Source of the DNA: Solibacillus merdavium | Lineage (GTDB): Bacteria > Bacillota > Bacilli > Bacillales_A > Planococcaceae | Length of the DNA: 64,000 nt | Assembly: GCF_014836935.1 (NCBI RefSeq) | Contig: NZ_JACSPW010000004.1 | Span: forward strand, 124,001-188,000 | Direction of reading: 5' to 3' | In this document: piece by piece, positions 25,449-34,630 of the stretch | Layout of the letters: each line of letters starts with the position of its first letter | How positions within the stretch are numbered: position 1 is the stretch's first letter | Position numbers and translations under genes: made by a program | The notes under the pieces: model-generated | Databases searched by the model: none | What the model saw: only the letters and a program-made list of their open reading frames with translations | What the model was told of the DNA's origin: nothing

Positions 25449-26630
25449 ATGGAATTTTCAAAAAAGCTACAACAGCTTCCTCCACAATTTTTTGCAGCAC
25501 TTGTGAATAAGGTGAATGCTGCAGTGGCTGAAGGTCGTGATGTCATTAATTTAGGTCAGGGTAATCCAGACCAGCCAACACCAGCACATATTGTTGAAGC
25601 ATTGCAGATGGCAGCAACTGATCCGCAAACACATAAATATTCCCCATTTCGCGGTATTGCGGAATTAAAACAAGCGGCAGCTGATTTTTATAAGCGGGAG
25701 TATAATGTGGAGATTGATCCGCATACAGAAGTTGCAATACTTGGCGGGACAAAGATTGGTCTAGTCGAACTTCCGCTTGCGCTATTGAATCCTGGGGACT
25801 ACATGCTTCTTCCAGACCCTGGCTATCCTGATTATTTGTCGGGAGTCGCGCTTGCCGAAGTTAAGTTCGATACAATGCCATTGAAAGCAGAAAGTCAGTT
25901 TTTACCGGACTATGGTGACCTGGCTGATGAAGTAAAGCAACGTGCCAAGCTAATGTATTTAAACTACCCGAACAACCCTACTGGCGGTGTTGCAACAAAG
26001 GAATTTTTTGAGCAAACCGTTCAGATGGCAAAGGAAAACCATATCGCTGTTGCACATGACTTTGCCTATGGTGCAATTGGTTTTGATGGAGAGCGTCCTC
26101 CAAGCTTTTTGCAGGCTCCTGGTGCAAAGGAAGTTGGCATTGAGCTCTATACTTTGTCGAAGTCGTATAATATGGCGGGATGGCGTATTGGATTTGCTGT
26201 AGGAAATGCGAAAATGGTGGAAGCAATTAATATTATTCAAGATCATCTATTTTGCAGTCAGTTTCCAGCAATTCAGCATGCAGCAGCCATTGCACTGAAT
26301 GAAGAGCAAACTTGTGTGGAAGAAGTGCGAGATTTATATGAACGAAGACGAAATGTCCTTGTTGAAGAAGCTCAAAAAATTGGCTGGCACATTACGGCAC
26401 CAAAAGGCTCATTTTTTGCCTGGCTTCCTGTCCCTACACCGTATACGAGCGAGCAATTTGCCGACCTTTTACTAGAAAAAGCGGATATTGCTGTTGCTGC
26501 GGGAAATGGATTTGGTGAGTATGGGGAGGGCTATATTCGTGTCGGGCTACTCGTGGATGAAGAGCGTTTGCACGAAGCCATGCAGCGGGTGGCGAAGCTT
26601 GGACTTTTTACAGAAATGCTGTCCAAGTAA
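25449..26630 (+). CDS. mtnE: Methionine-salvage aminotransferase MtnE
   Basis: 393-residue fold-type I PLP enzyme. INLGQGNPDQPTP, LNYPNNPTGG (171-180) and the PLP lysine K238 in TLSKSYNMAG are visible, as is the C-terminal VAAGNGFGEYGEGYIRVGLL. Similarity to Bacillus YkrV/MtnE runs along the whole length. It transaminates 2-oxo-4-methylthiobutyrate to methionine. ATG behind AAAGGATGATGAATA. Divergent partner mtnU recycles the glutamine-derived keto acid. The other mtn genes (mtnK, mtnA, mtnW...) are not in this window. Confidence 0.9.
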   Translation: MEFSKKLQQLPPQFFAALVNKVNAAVAEGRDVINLGQGNPDQPTPAHIVEALQMAATDPQTHKYSPFRGIAELKQAAADFYKREYNVEIDPHTEVAILGGTKIGLVELPLALLNPGDYMLLPDPGYPDYLSGVALAEVKFDTMPLKAESQFLPDYGDLADEVKQRAKLMYLNYPNNPTGGVATKEFFEQTVQMAKENHIAVAHDFAYGAIGFDGERPPSFLQAPGAKEVGIELYTLSKSYNMAGWRIGFAVGNAKMVEAINIIQDHLFCSQFPAIQHAAAIALNEEQTCVEEVRDLYERRRNVLVEEAQKIGWHITAPKGSFFAWLPVPTPYTSEQFADLLLEKADIAVAAGNGFGEYGEGYIRVGLLVDEERLHEAMQRVAKLGLFTEMLSK

Positions 26631-26684
26631 ACAAGCACTGCCGTTTAAAAATGTCAAAATTGACTTACAAAGAAGAACACGGTG

Positions 26685-26826
26685 TTTATTCGCCAAATAA
26701 AAATTATATTATCCACTTTTTTAACAATAATAGCCATTTAGATAAGCTTAATCGCCAATTTCAATCGAATAATCGCCACTCTCACTTACTTAATGGACAC
26801 TTCCTCCTGGATATTCGCCAATTTCA
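26685..26826 (+). repeat. 21-bp-period degenerate repeat array B (7 units)
   Basis: Same core as arrays A and C (for example TTATTCGCCAAAT, TTAATCGCCAATT, ATAATCGCCACTC). The aligned C falls at 26691, 26711, 26732, 26753, 26774, 26795 and 26816: one 20-bp step and five of 21. Same + orientation. Lies between the end of mtnE and the kbl terminator. One frame (26651-26878) stays open through it and would read as heptapeptides, which is the expected side effect of a period divisible by three. Confidence 0.8.
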
Positions 26827-26832
26827 CAAAAA

Positions 26833-26870
26833 GCCCGGCACTATATGTATAATAGTGCCGGGCATTATTT
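26833..26870. terminator. Bidirectional terminator between mtnE and kbl
   Basis: GCCCGGCACTAT pairs perfectly with ATAGTGCCGGGC, with a T run on the minus side (TTTTTG) and ATTATTTTT on the plus side. Confidence 0.88.
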
Positions 26871-28061
26871 TTACTTAATCACTTCTAATTCACGGCCAAC
26901 CTTTTCGTAAATGGCCAATGCTTCATCCAGCATTTCTTTCGTATGTGCTGCTGTTGGCATATTGCGTACACGACCTGTCCCTTTTTGTACTGTTGGGAAC
27001 ACGATTGCTTTTGCGTAAACGCCTTCCTCAAGTAAACGCTTTGAGAACTGCTGCGTTAGCTTTTCTTCACCAATAATACATGGTGTAATCGGTGTTTCGG
27101 ATTCTCCAATATTAAAGCCAAGTTTTGCTAAGCCGTCTTTTAAATATTGACCGTTTTCCCAAAGCTTGTCATGCAGCTCTGTTGATTCCATAATCATCTC
27201 CACTGCACGAGTAATTGCTGCTACATCCCCTGGTGGTAAAGCGGTAGAGAATAAAAACGGACGAGAACGGACTTTTAACCAATCAATCAAGTTTTTCTTC
27301 CCTGCTACATAGCCGCCAACAACACCAATTGCTTTTGACAATGTACCGATTTGGAAGTCGATATCGTGTTGCAGACCGAAATGCTTTACTGTTCCGGCAC
27401 CTTTACCTGTAACGCCTGAACCGTGTGCATCGTCTACATACGTAATCAAATCAAATTCTTTTGCAATTTCCACGATTTCTGGAAGCTTGGCAATATCGCC
27501 GTCCATCGAGAATACACCATCTGTAATAACCATTACTTTATTGTAAAGGCCTGATTCCTTTGCATCTTTTGCTTTTGCGCGTAAATCATCCATATCCGCA
27601 TGGGCAAATGGAATAATTTTCGCCTTTGATAAACGGCAGCCATCAATGATCGAAGCATGGTTTAATGCATCCGATAAAATCGCATCATTTTTATCCATTA
27701 CAGCAGAAATTGCCGCCATATTACAATTGAAACCTGATTGATAGCTAATTGCTGCTTCTGTACCTTTAAATTTCGCTAATGTTTCTTCAAGTTTTACGTG
27801 TAAATCGAGTGTGCCGTTAATTGTACGAACTGCACCAGCACCGACACCGTATGTAGCGATTGTGTCTTGTGCGATCTTCTTCAGCTCATCATTTGTTGCC
27901 AAGCCTAAATAGTTGTTCGATGATAAGTTAATCAACTGCTTGCCTGCCACTTGAATGATCGGGCCGTTTGCTCCTTCTACCGGATCGATTTCATTGTATA
28001 AACCTTGTGCTTGTAATGCCAGTAAATTTTCATCTAAAAAGGTATTTAATACGTTTGACAT
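26871..28061 (-). CDS. kbl: Glycine C-acetyltransferase (2-amino-3-ketobutyrate CoA ligase)
   Basis: 396 residues, alpha-oxoamine synthase family. [38 protein letters not shown] and PLP lysine K243 in [13 protein letters not shown] are diagnostic, and the length equals Kbl. Cleaves 2-amino-3-oxobutyrate with CoA to glycine and acetyl-CoA, completing threonine breakdown started by the SDR-type dehydrogenase at 21258-22208. BioF is an alternative family member, but the presence of that dehydrogenase favours Kbl. Confidence 0.9.
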   Translation of the reverse strand: MSNVLNTFLDENLLALQAQGLYNEIDPVEGANGPIIQVAGKQLINLSSNNYLGLATNDELKKIAQDTIATYGVGAGAVRTINGTLDLHVKLEETLAKFKGTEAAISYQSGFNCNMAAISAVMDKNDAILSDALNHASIIDGCRLSKAKIIPFAHADMDDLRAKAKDAKESGLYNKVMVITDGVFSMDGDIAKLPEIVEIAKEFDLITYVDDAHGSGVTGKGAGTVKHFGLQHDIDFQIGTLSKAIGVVGGYVAGKKNLIDWLKVRSRPFLFSTALPPGDVAAITRAVEMIMESTELHDKLWENGQYLKDGLAKLGFNIGESETPITPCIIGEEKLTQQFSKRLLEEGVYAKAIVFPTVQKGTGRVRNMPTAAHTKEMLDEALAIYEKVGRELEVIK

Positions 28062-28119
28062 GCGCGTTCATCCTTTCGATTTCTATTTCCACTTTATTTT
28101 AGCATATAGGGAAATTTTT

Positions 28120-28737
28120 TTATGTAAGTGGCTCTCCGATTATTTCCTCAAGCTTTCTTCTGAAGAAAAAGAGCGATGGCTGAATGACATAGCCGGTGCC
28201 GAGCGCTAAAATAACCGTTCCTACACCAACAGGTCCACCAAGTAACCAGCCTGCACTTGTTGCAAATACTTCCATAATCATACGTCCTGTTTTGACAGAA
28301 TAGCCTTTACTCGCAATAATCATCATAATCGTATCACGAGGACCCTCGCCTAAATTTGGTGCGATATATAATGCACAGCCTATACTCATGACAAAGAATC
28401 CCGCCGTAAAATAGACGAGTTCAAGTAAAAATATATTCGCCACAGGTAATAGCCAGTTGAAAAAATCAATAAATGAACCAATCAACAGCATATTTAAAAT
28501 TGTTGCACGCTTCGGGATTCGCTTTAAATAAAGAGATGTCGCGGTAATAATAAAAAGCCCTGTCAAAATAGACCAAGAACCAATCGTCAGTCCAACCTGC
28601 TTATACATGCCTATATGAAAAACATCCCATGGTCCTGTCCCGATCACATTACCTTTAATCGTCATCGTAATTCCGAGAGCCATAATAATTTGCCCTATAA
28701 AAAAACTTCCCCATTGCCATTTAAATTTCTTCGACAC
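28120..28737 (-). CDS. YczE/YitT-type integral membrane protein
   Basis: About 205 residues, five to six membrane segments. IKGNVIGTGPWDVFHIGMYK, PNLGEGPRDTIMM and a GGPVGVGTVILALGTGYVIQ stretch are typical of the YczE/YyaS/YitT group of unknown function. The start is GTG at 28737 with GAAGGA 6 nt upstream; the longer open frame is the antisense-free shadow of ybaK in another frame. It lies 14 bp after ybaK and is probably co-transcribed. Confidence 0.8.
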   Translation of the reverse strand: MSKKFKWQWGSFFIGQIIMALGITMTIKGNVIGTGPWDVFHIGMYKQVGLTIGSWSILTGLFIITATSLYLKRIPKRATILNMLLIGSFIDFFNWLLPVANIFLLELVYFTAGFFVMSIGCALYIAPNLGEGPRDTIMMIIASKGYSVKTGRMIMEVFATSAGWLLGGPVGVGTVILALGTGYVIQPSLFFFRRKLEEIIGEPLT

Positions 28738-28751
28738 AACAATCCTTCTTT

Positions 28752-29240
28752 CTATTTTACGGCAATCACTGCAAAATGACCGTTTGTTGCCCTTACTAAA
28801 TCTGTCGGTGCAAGCTTCATTTGCATTCCTATTTTGCCTGCACTTACAATAATATAATCGAGTTCTGAAGCGGCTTGGTCGATAAATGTTGGAAACGGCT
28901 TTTTCATACCAATCGGTGAACAACCTCCGCGCACATATCCTGTTAAGCCAAGTAACTCTTTCACTGGAATCATTTCAACTTTTTTTTCTCCTACCACTTT
29001 TGCAGCTGCCTTTAAATCGAGTTCTGCATCGACCGGGATGACGAAAACGAAATATTTCCCTTTTCCAGCAGTAGCAATTAGTGTTTTATACACCATTTCC
29101 ACAGGCTGACCGATTTTACCGGCCACAGTGATGCCATCAACTGCTTCTCCATTTTCTGTCGTGTATTCAAAAACCTCGTGTGCAATTTTTTGCTGCTCAA
29201 TTAAACGAATTGCATTTGTTTTGGCTTGCTTCTTCACCAA
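28752..29240 (-). CDS. ybaK: YbaK/EbsC-type Cys-tRNA(Pro) deacylase
   Basis: About 162 residues, single YbaK domain. [39 protein letters not shown], the conserved Lys in [32 protein letters not shown] and the [16 protein letters not shown] segment match the trans-editing deacylases that clear Cys from tRNA-Pro. The start is taken at TTG 29240 (AAGGAG 8 nt upstream); GTGs at 29249 and 29237 are alternatives. Confidence 0.88.
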   Translation of the reverse strand: MVKKQAKTNAIRLIEQQKIAHEVFEYTTENGEAVDGITVAGKIGQPVEMVYKTLIATAGKGKYFVFVIPVDAELDLKAAAKVVGEKKVEMIPVKELLGLTGYVRGGCSPIGMKKPFPTFIDQAASELDYIIVSAGKIGMQMKLAPTDLVRATNGHFAVIAVK

Positions 29241-29476
29241 CGAAAACACTCCTTTTTATCATATACACCTCGGCATAATTGCTTCCGGATTCAGCTTTAA
29301 ACCCGCAGGATGCCAACCAATCAGCATTTGTTTGTTTTTAGGTGGTTTGACCACCAGGATAAAAGAAGCCGACTTTGAAAATAGTATATCATTGAATGTT
29401 TACTATGGGGGTATGCTTTAGCAAATCCCTAAAAATAAAAGCCCCCTCTAGTAGTTCCACTAAAGTGAGCTTATTG

Positions 29477-29953
29477 TTATGCAATTTGGGAGAAAACCGG
29501 TTCATCTACTGAACGATAACCGTTGTTTACCATGGCGATATGAGAAATATATTTTTGTGTAGCGGTATTGAATGAACGTTGGAATAACAGCTTTTCCAAA
29601 TCCAGACCAAATACGGTTTGCTCGTCTGGATTACGCGCAAAATCTTTTTGAAATTTTTCGGGCATAATAAAAGGTAGATCTTCGTTCTCAAAAGGAGCCC
29701 ATTCCTTAGGTTGATCTTTACTTTCCCCGACTGGTTGTTGCGGATTTTTGCCGGCTACTGCATCCACGTCGTGCAATTCTTTTTCCGTCTTACCAGAAAG
29801 TAAATGTTCAAGTGCTTCAAGCAGTGGATTTTTACTTGTATCTGTATATTTTGCGTGCTTCTTATAAATTTCACTTGCCTCTTTACGCTGCAGTAAACGT
29901 TTTCTTTCTTCCAATGCAAGGTTGGATCCATGGACCAAGCTAGAAATCTTCAC
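29477..29953 (-). CDS. Hypothetical protein, soluble, charged
   Basis: 158 residues, not recognised. Hydrophilic, Lys/Glu-rich N-terminal helix (ALEERKRLLQRKEASEIYKK), a low-complexity centre rich in Gly/Pro/Lys, and a C-terminal segment FGLDLEKLLFQRSFNTATQK that looks folded. No signal peptide or membrane segment. The GTG start follows GAGGGG 9-10 nt upstream. Flanked by gaps of 236 and 271 bp without other genes; 29954-30174 shows nothing I can name. Codon use and ribosome site support a real gene. Confidence 0.6.
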   Translation of the reverse strand: MKISSLVHGSNLALEERKRLLQRKEASEIYKKHAKYTDTSKNPLLEALEHLLSGKTEKELHDVDAVAGKNPQQPVGESKDQPKEWAPFENEDLPFIMPEKFQKDFARNPDEQTVFGLDLEKLLFQRSFNTATQKYISHIAMVNNGYRSVDEPVFSQIA

Positions 29954-30174
29954 CTGTCTTCACCCCTCTTGTAAATTCCCTATTAAAATTTATTTAAATA
30001 TACCAATATTGCCGGAAAATAAATAGAGAATATTCACAAAATATCCACATTCAGATCTTTCATACTAACTACCCCCTATTCCATTTACCTATAAGGTGAT
30101 TATTTTTATTAAGTACTCAATACCTAGAGTGAAAAAACTTTCTAGCATTTCCCCCATCCTCTATAACAAAACAA

Positions 30175-30209
30175 ACTGTATTAAAAGTCTAATTTACTTT
30201 TAATACAGT
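30175..30209 (-). terminator. Terminator of the nitroreductase gene
   Basis: ACTGTATTAAAAGT pairs with ACTTTTAATACAGT; the minus strand continues TTTGTTTTG. Confidence 0.7.
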
Positions 30210-30224
30210 CTCCCTATCGATCTA

Positions 30225-30857
30225 TTAGTAACCGTTGAAATTCACAAATTCTCCAACGGGTTTACGATATCCGCGTGCACGTACTTTTTCTACACTTTTT
30301 CCAATCGTAATCATCATGATTGGCTCCAAATGATTTGGAATATTGAAGGTTTCCCTTAATTCATCTACATTATGAACATGCATTGGACATGTATCAAAAC
30401 CGTAATGCTTTGCGCTTAGCATAAATAACATTGCGTGAAGGCCTGCATTTAACGACAGTTCCATATCCAGTGCACCTTGTTTGTCCTTTAATCCATCACT
30501 ATAGCTTTTAATTGTATTAATTGTTGTTTCATAGTCCACTTCATCCATCATTTTCAGCATTTTTAATGGACCATAAATTTTCTCGACATCAGGTCTTTCA
30601 ATGCTATTTTTGTTACCCATTACAATGACAACGCCACTTGCTGTGTGAATTTTATATTGGTTGTAGCTTAGCTCTTTAACCTTTTCTTTCTTTTCCTTAT
30701 CTGTAATGACTAAGTAATTTGTAAATTGCAGGTTATATGCGCTCGGTGCTGTTTTCGTAAGTTCAAATATATTTTTAAAGTCTTCTTCGGTCATCTGTTC
30801 ATTTTCAATAAAATTCATTGCGGAATGGCGGGATTTTACTAATTCTTCAAAGTTCAT
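30225..30857 (-). CDS. Nitroreductase family protein
   Basis: 210-residue FMN-dependent oxidoreductase. SRHSAMNFIENEQMT (FMN phosphate arm), TKTAPSAYNLQFTNYLVI and the C-terminal MITIGKSVEKVRARGYRKPV fit the NfsA/NfsB-like group with NAD(P)H. Substrate unknown: quinones or nitro compounds are usual. ATG with AGAGG about 9 nt upstream. Monocistronic; the SDR gene 31049 is divergent. Confidence 0.85.
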   Translation of the reverse strand: MNFEELVKSRHSAMNFIENEQMTEEDFKNIFELTKTAPSAYNLQFTNYLVITDKEKKEKVKELSYNQYKIHTASGVVIVMGNKNSIERPDVEKIYGPLKMLKMMDEVDYETTINTIKSYSDGLKDKQGALDMELSLNAGLHAMLFMLSAKHYGFDTCPMHVHNVDELRETFNIPNHLEPIMMITIGKSVEKVRARGYRKPVGEFVNFNGY

Positions 30858-31048
30858 TTTTTTCTACCTCTTCCATATAATTTGATTCGAATTAAAGTAT
30901 CTTCATTTCGAGATAAATTTACCATGTTTTATACTCAACTGTCAATAAGTTTATTTCCATGTAGCTCTTTAAAAATAAGAGGTCTATATTTTATAAAAGC
31001 GGTTAAGATATTTGCAGGCATTTTTTTAATGATAAGGAGCTGTGGAAA

Positions 31049-31819
31049 ATGAAATTGGATAATAAAATAGTCATCGTAACAGGAGCAGCAGGCGGTATCG
31101 GGAAAGAGGTTGTAAGGAAATTAATAGGGCTGCATGCAAAAGTTGTGTTAGTTGATTTAAACGAGGATGCCATTAAATCAGTGCAAACAGAGCTTTCTCT
31201 TAATGAAGATAACAGCTTAATCGTAAAAGCGGATGTATCCAAAGAGGACAATGTGAAAAACTATGTGGATCAAACGATTTCGAAATTTGGACGCATCGAT
31301 GGATTTGTTAATAATGCGGGTGTAGAGGGACCGGCAAAATCTCTTGAGGAAATTACAGAAAAAGAGTTTGATTTCGTTTATGGCATTAATGTAAAGGGTG
31401 TTCTTTTCGGTTTAAAATACGTATTGCCCGTAATGAAAGGACAAAAATATGGTTCTATTGTAAATACGTCGTCTGTAGCTGGCTTAATCGGCTCCCCAAG
31501 TATGGCACTATACAATTCCTCTAAACATGCAGTAATGGGGCTTAATAAGGTGGCGGCTTTAGAGGCAGCGGCATTCAATGTTCGTGTAAATACGGTAAAT
31601 CCGGGTGTCATCAATACACAAATGATGCGTAAAATCGAAGCAAATGTTGCCCCAGGCGCAGCGGAGGCCGCTCAAGCTGCATACAATGATGCCGTACCTA
31701 TGAAGCGTTACGGTGAGCCCGAGGAAGTAGCAAATGTCATTGCCTTTTTACTTTCCGATGAAGCTTCTTATGTAAGTTCTTCCTCGTTAACAATAGACGG
31801 TGCTTTATATAATGTATAA
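31049..31819 (+). CDS. SDR family oxidoreductase
   Basis: 256-residue classical SDR. TGAAGGIGKEVV (NAD-binding), VLVDLNED (acidic residue favours NAD), NNAGVEGP, NTSSVAGLIG and the catalytic YNSSKHA, ending in SSSSLTIDGALYNV. Substrate unknown. AAGGAG 9 nt before ATG. Divergent from the nitroreductase gene across a 190-bp gap, and may share control with it. The terminal hairpin overlaps its stop codon. Confidence 0.85.
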   Translation: MKLDNKIVIVTGAAGGIGKEVVRKLIGLHAKVVLVDLNEDAIKSVQTELSLNEDNSLIVKADVSKEDNVKNYVDQTISKFGRIDGFVNNAGVEGPAKSLEEITEKEFDFVYGINVKGVLFGLKYVLPVMKGQKYGSIVNTSSVAGLIGSPSMALYNSSKHAVMGLNKVAALEAAAFNVRVNTVNPGVINTQMMRKIEANVAPGAAEAAQAAYNDAVPMKRYGEPEEVANVIAFLLSDEASYVSSSSLTIDGALYNV

Positions 31820-31842
31820 TTCCAAACATAGGAATTATACAT
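31812..31842 (+). terminator. Hairpin overlapping SDR stop codon
   Basis: ATGTATAATTCC pairs perfectly with GGAATTATACAT. No good T run, so it may protect the transcript end; the real terminator may be the hairpin at 31906. Confidence 0.5.
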
Positions 31843-31905
31843 CATTTATAAGATGAATAATTATACTTTATATAACACGAAGAATTATTGTTCCCTCTTC
31901 ATCTT

Positions 31906-31955
31906 ACCTGTAGACAGACTCGAAAGTAATTAAGTTTGTCTACAGGTTTATTTTG
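31906..31955. terminator. Terminator between convergent SDR and ABC permease genes
   Basis: ACCTGTAGACA pairs with TGTCTACAGGT and is followed by TTATTTTG. Confidence 0.65.
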
Positions 31956-31981
31956 AAATAAACCAAATTGTTGCCTAACTA

Positions 31982-32674
31982 TCATTTTAAATCTGTCTTA
32001 TCAATATTCCGGATAGAAAAATAAGCGATACTGACGCCTATGATAGCGAGTGTTATTGGAATGACAATAATATCATTTAATGAAAAGCTCCCACTATTTG
32101 AAGAAACAACCAGGACGATGAGAATTGAAGAGATAATGGTTGCTGGCACAGAGTACTTTTTCATGCCAAAATATAATGGAATGAGACATATGCCTGCTGT
32201 AGCAATTGCATTCATCAGTACTGCAGAAGCGTGCTGTGTAATGATAGCCGCTGTTAATGTACCAGGTAACAAAACAAAGTAGTCTGTAACTACAGAAAAC
32301 ACGGCTGTTACAAATACATTCGAAAAGATGATGGAAACAAATGTGAAGAGGATGACGATTACGAGTTTTGCAGCAATTAATTTTTTTCGATTAATAGGAT
32401 ATAAAAACAATGTGTTAATCGTTTTACTTTTAAACTCTACAATGATGAGCTTTGAAATTAATGTGGCAGCAAAGATAATAAAAATCGCCCTTATAATCGC
32501 ATCAATAGTGGCCAATGCTTCTGTGTAATTGTTGAAAACTAGTTCACTTTCAGCATGGGAGATGAACAACATAGCTACAAAGGTCACCGCAATGACGATA
32601 TTAGCAAGAACTGCTCCTTTTATATAGGAACCTAATTTATACTTTTTCATTTCTAATCGCATTAAATTAAGCAT
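31982..32674 (-). CDS. ABC transporter permease (BcrB/NatB-like)
   Basis: 230-residue membrane subunit with six hydrophobic segments; LNLMRLEMKKYKLGSYIKG at the start and INTLFLYPINRKKLIAAK in the middle are typical of ABC-2 permeases of peptide-antibiotic exporters. Overlaps the ATPase gene by 8 nt. Part of a block with ATPase, histidine kinase and response regulator on the same strand, the usual arrangement for antimicrobial-peptide detoxification modules. Substrate inferred only. Confidence 0.8.
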   Translation of the reverse strand: MLNLMRLEMKKYKLGSYIKGAVLANIVIAVTFVAMLFISHAESELVFNNYTEALATIDAIIRAIFIIFAATLISKLIIVEFKSKTINTLFLYPINRKKLIAAKLVIVILFTFVSIIFSNVFVTAVFSVVTDYFVLLPGTLTAAIITQHASAVLMNAIATAGICLIPLYFGMKKYSVPATIISSILIVLVVSSNSGSFSLNDIIVIPITLAIIGVSIAYFSIRNIDKTDLK

Positions 32675-33590
32675 TCACCTCACCCCCGCTAATTAATTTC
32701 AGAAAATAGTCCTCTAAAGAACTGGTTTTCATGCTTATTTCTTTAATTTCCACATCGTGTTCAATCAATGCTTTTGAAATGACCTTTTGTGTGAGTTTCG
32801 TTTCATAAATACGAATACAAGATTCACCTACTAATTTGAAGTTCGGAATCGCTAATTTGTTCTCCAAAATAAAAGCAGCTTTTTTCCCGTCATCTACAAC
32901 CATTTCGATGTAATCTATATGTTTAAGATTCACCTCGTCCATTGAGAGCTCACTAATTAACCTTCCATTATGAATGACACCAATTGTATCTGCGATTCGC
33001 TCCATTTCCCCCAAAATATGGCTAGAAATAATAATCGTAATCCCATATGCTTTGCATAACATTTTCAATAAATCGCGAATTTCTTTAATACCGCTCGGAT
33101 CTAAACCATTAATGGGCTCGTCTAAAATCAGTAATTCAGGTTTTGTAATAATTGCTCGTGCAATACCTAATCGTTGTTTCATCCCGAGTGAGAAATCTTC
33201 TACTGATTTCCCTTCCGTATGTGATAGATTGACTAACTCAAGCACTTGATTGATTTCCTTTTTGTCATAATAGCCCATGTATTCACAATGGAGACTCAAT
33301 ATTTCTTGTGCAGTTAACTTTTCATAAAAAATAGGATATTCTATGATGGTGCCGATTCTTTTTAAAACTTCATAGGATTTAGGGGTTAATGTTTCTCCAA
33401 AAATTTCGATGTGTCCACTTGTCGGTTTTATCAAATTAGTAATCAATTTCATAATTGTTGTTTTCCCTGCACCATTGGATCCTAAAAAACCATAAATTTC
33501 TCCCTTTTTTACATGCATACTAACCTCGGAAACAACTTCCTTCCCTCCATATACTTTTGTAAGCCGATTTGTTTGGACAAGATATGTCAT
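32667..33590 (-). CDS. ABC transporter ATPase (BcrA-like)
   Basis: 307 residues. Walker A GSNGAGKTT, signature FSLGMKQRLGIARA, Walker B LLILDEPINGLDPSG, H-loop ISSHILGEMERIAD, and a ~90-residue C-terminal extension with LEDYFLKLI, as in bacitracin-type (BcrA) exporter ATPases. AAGGGAGG 8 nt before ATG. Works with the permease encoded just downstream; probably expressed in response to the adjacent two-component system, 100 bp upstream. Confidence 0.85.
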   Translation of the reverse strand: MTYLVQTNRLTKVYGGKEVVSEVSMHVKKGEIYGFLGSNGAGKTTIMKLITNLIKPTSGHIEIFGETLTPKSYEVLKRIGTIIEYPIFYEKLTAQEILSLHCEYMGYYDKKEINQVLELVNLSHTEGKSVEDFSLGMKQRLGIARAIITKPELLILDEPINGLDPSGIKEIRDLLKMLCKAYGITIIISSHILGEMERIADTIGVIHNGRLISELSMDEVNLKHIDYIEMVVDDGKKAAFILENKLAIPNFKLVGESCIRIYETKLTQKVISKALIEHDVEIKEISMKTSSLEDYFLKLISGGEVNA

Positions 33591-33693
33591 ACAAATTTCC
33601 TCCCTTATTTATAACTTACTTTAAGTATAAGAATTGAACCTCTCTTTTTTCTTACCTAATTCTTAAAAATTCCTTACGTTTAATAAAAATGGT

Positions 33694-34629
33694 TTAATAC
33701 GTAATTCTTTTTAATGAAATAGTAAAGACGGTCTTTTCGTACGGAATACTTGTTAAATGAATGAACCCTCCCATTGATTCAACGAGACGCTTTGTAATTG
33801 TCAGCCCGAGACCACTACCTTGATACGATTTATTTCTAGAATCTTCGAGAGTATACATTCTTTCAAAGACATGATCTCTATGATATTCATCAATGCCTTT
33901 CCCGCGGTCCCATACATTAATCGATATATGTGTCTCATCATATTCAATAGCTAAACCAATTACCTTGCCCGCTGCCCCGTAAGTAATCGCATTAGTTAAT
34001 AAATTATTCAAAATTCTATCAAGAGCGTCCTCATTTCCCAGTGCATAGACCGTTGTTTCTGGGATATCGATTTGAATATTAATGCCCTTTGACGTGACGA
34101 TATCATAGAATGTCAAAATGTTCTTCCGACAGATTTCATTCACATTTATCTTGGTGATGGGGTAATTCAAATCCCCTGATTCTATTTTAGCCAAATCAAA
34201 AAATTGATGCAGGAGTTGAAGAACTTCCAGTGTTTTTGCATGGACTCCTCGAAGCAGTCGTTGTTGTTCTTCTTCACTGTTAGTCGTGTCTAGCTGAAGC
34301 ATTTCAATATACCCAAGAACAACAGTCAAGGGCGTTTTTAGATCATGCGATATATTGGCCATCATTTTCTTTGTAGCATCTTCTGTTTTACGTTGTGTAG
34401 CAATAGCTTTTTGGTTATAGTCCAACAGCCGATTAATCTCTGTGAGCAATAGCTGTAATTCCCGATTGGTAGTCATGGTTAAAATCTTTTCACCTGTGTG
34501 CTCAGCCATGATGTTTTGTAATTTCTCGAATGTATAATGAATAGACATATTACATTCTTTCTTTTCACGATATTGGAAATAAATGATGATGAGTAACGAA
34601 AAAATAATTATGGTAAGAAATAAAATCAT
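33694..34629 (-). CDS. Sensor histidine kinase, single membrane segment
   Basis: About 311 residues. One N-terminal membrane helix (MILFLTIIIFSLLIIIYF) with almost no extracellular loop, a short linker, a dimerisation/phospho-acceptor box MMANISHDLKTPLTVVLGYI, and an ATPase domain with N-box NNLLTNAITYG, WDRGKGID and GSGLGLTITKRLVE. The lack of a sensor domain is like kinases that sense through a partner ABC transporter. Start ATG 34629 with GAGGGG; only 1 bp separates it from the regulator stop. Confidence 0.88.
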   Translation of the reverse strand: MILFLTIIIFSLLIIIYFQYREKKECNMSIHYTFEKLQNIMAEHTGEKILTMTTNRELQLLLTEINRLLDYNQKAIATQRKTEDATKKMMANISHDLKTPLTVVLGYIEMLQLDTTNSEEEQQRLLRGVHAKTLEVLQLLHQFFDLAKIESGDLNYPITKINVNEICRKNILTFYDIVTSKGINIQIDIPETTVYALGNEDALDRILNNLLTNAITYGAAGKVIGLAIEYDETHISINVWDRGKGIDEYHRDHVFERMYTLEDSRNKSYQGSGLGLTITKRLVESMGGFIHLTSIPYEKTVFTISLKRITY

Positions 34630-34630
34630 G

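Noticed and set aside
26651-26878. Open reading frame across array B as a heptapeptide-repeat protein
   Set aside because: A DNA period divisible by three keeps one frame open by chance. Arrays A and C of the same element have step changes and stops, there is no ribosome-binding site, and it runs into the kbl terminator.
28738-28923. Extension of the YczE-like gene to 28923
   Set aside because: The extra N-terminus is Cys/Arg-rich, overlaps ybaK in another frame and has no membrane-protein character; the GTG at 28737 has a proper ribosome site.
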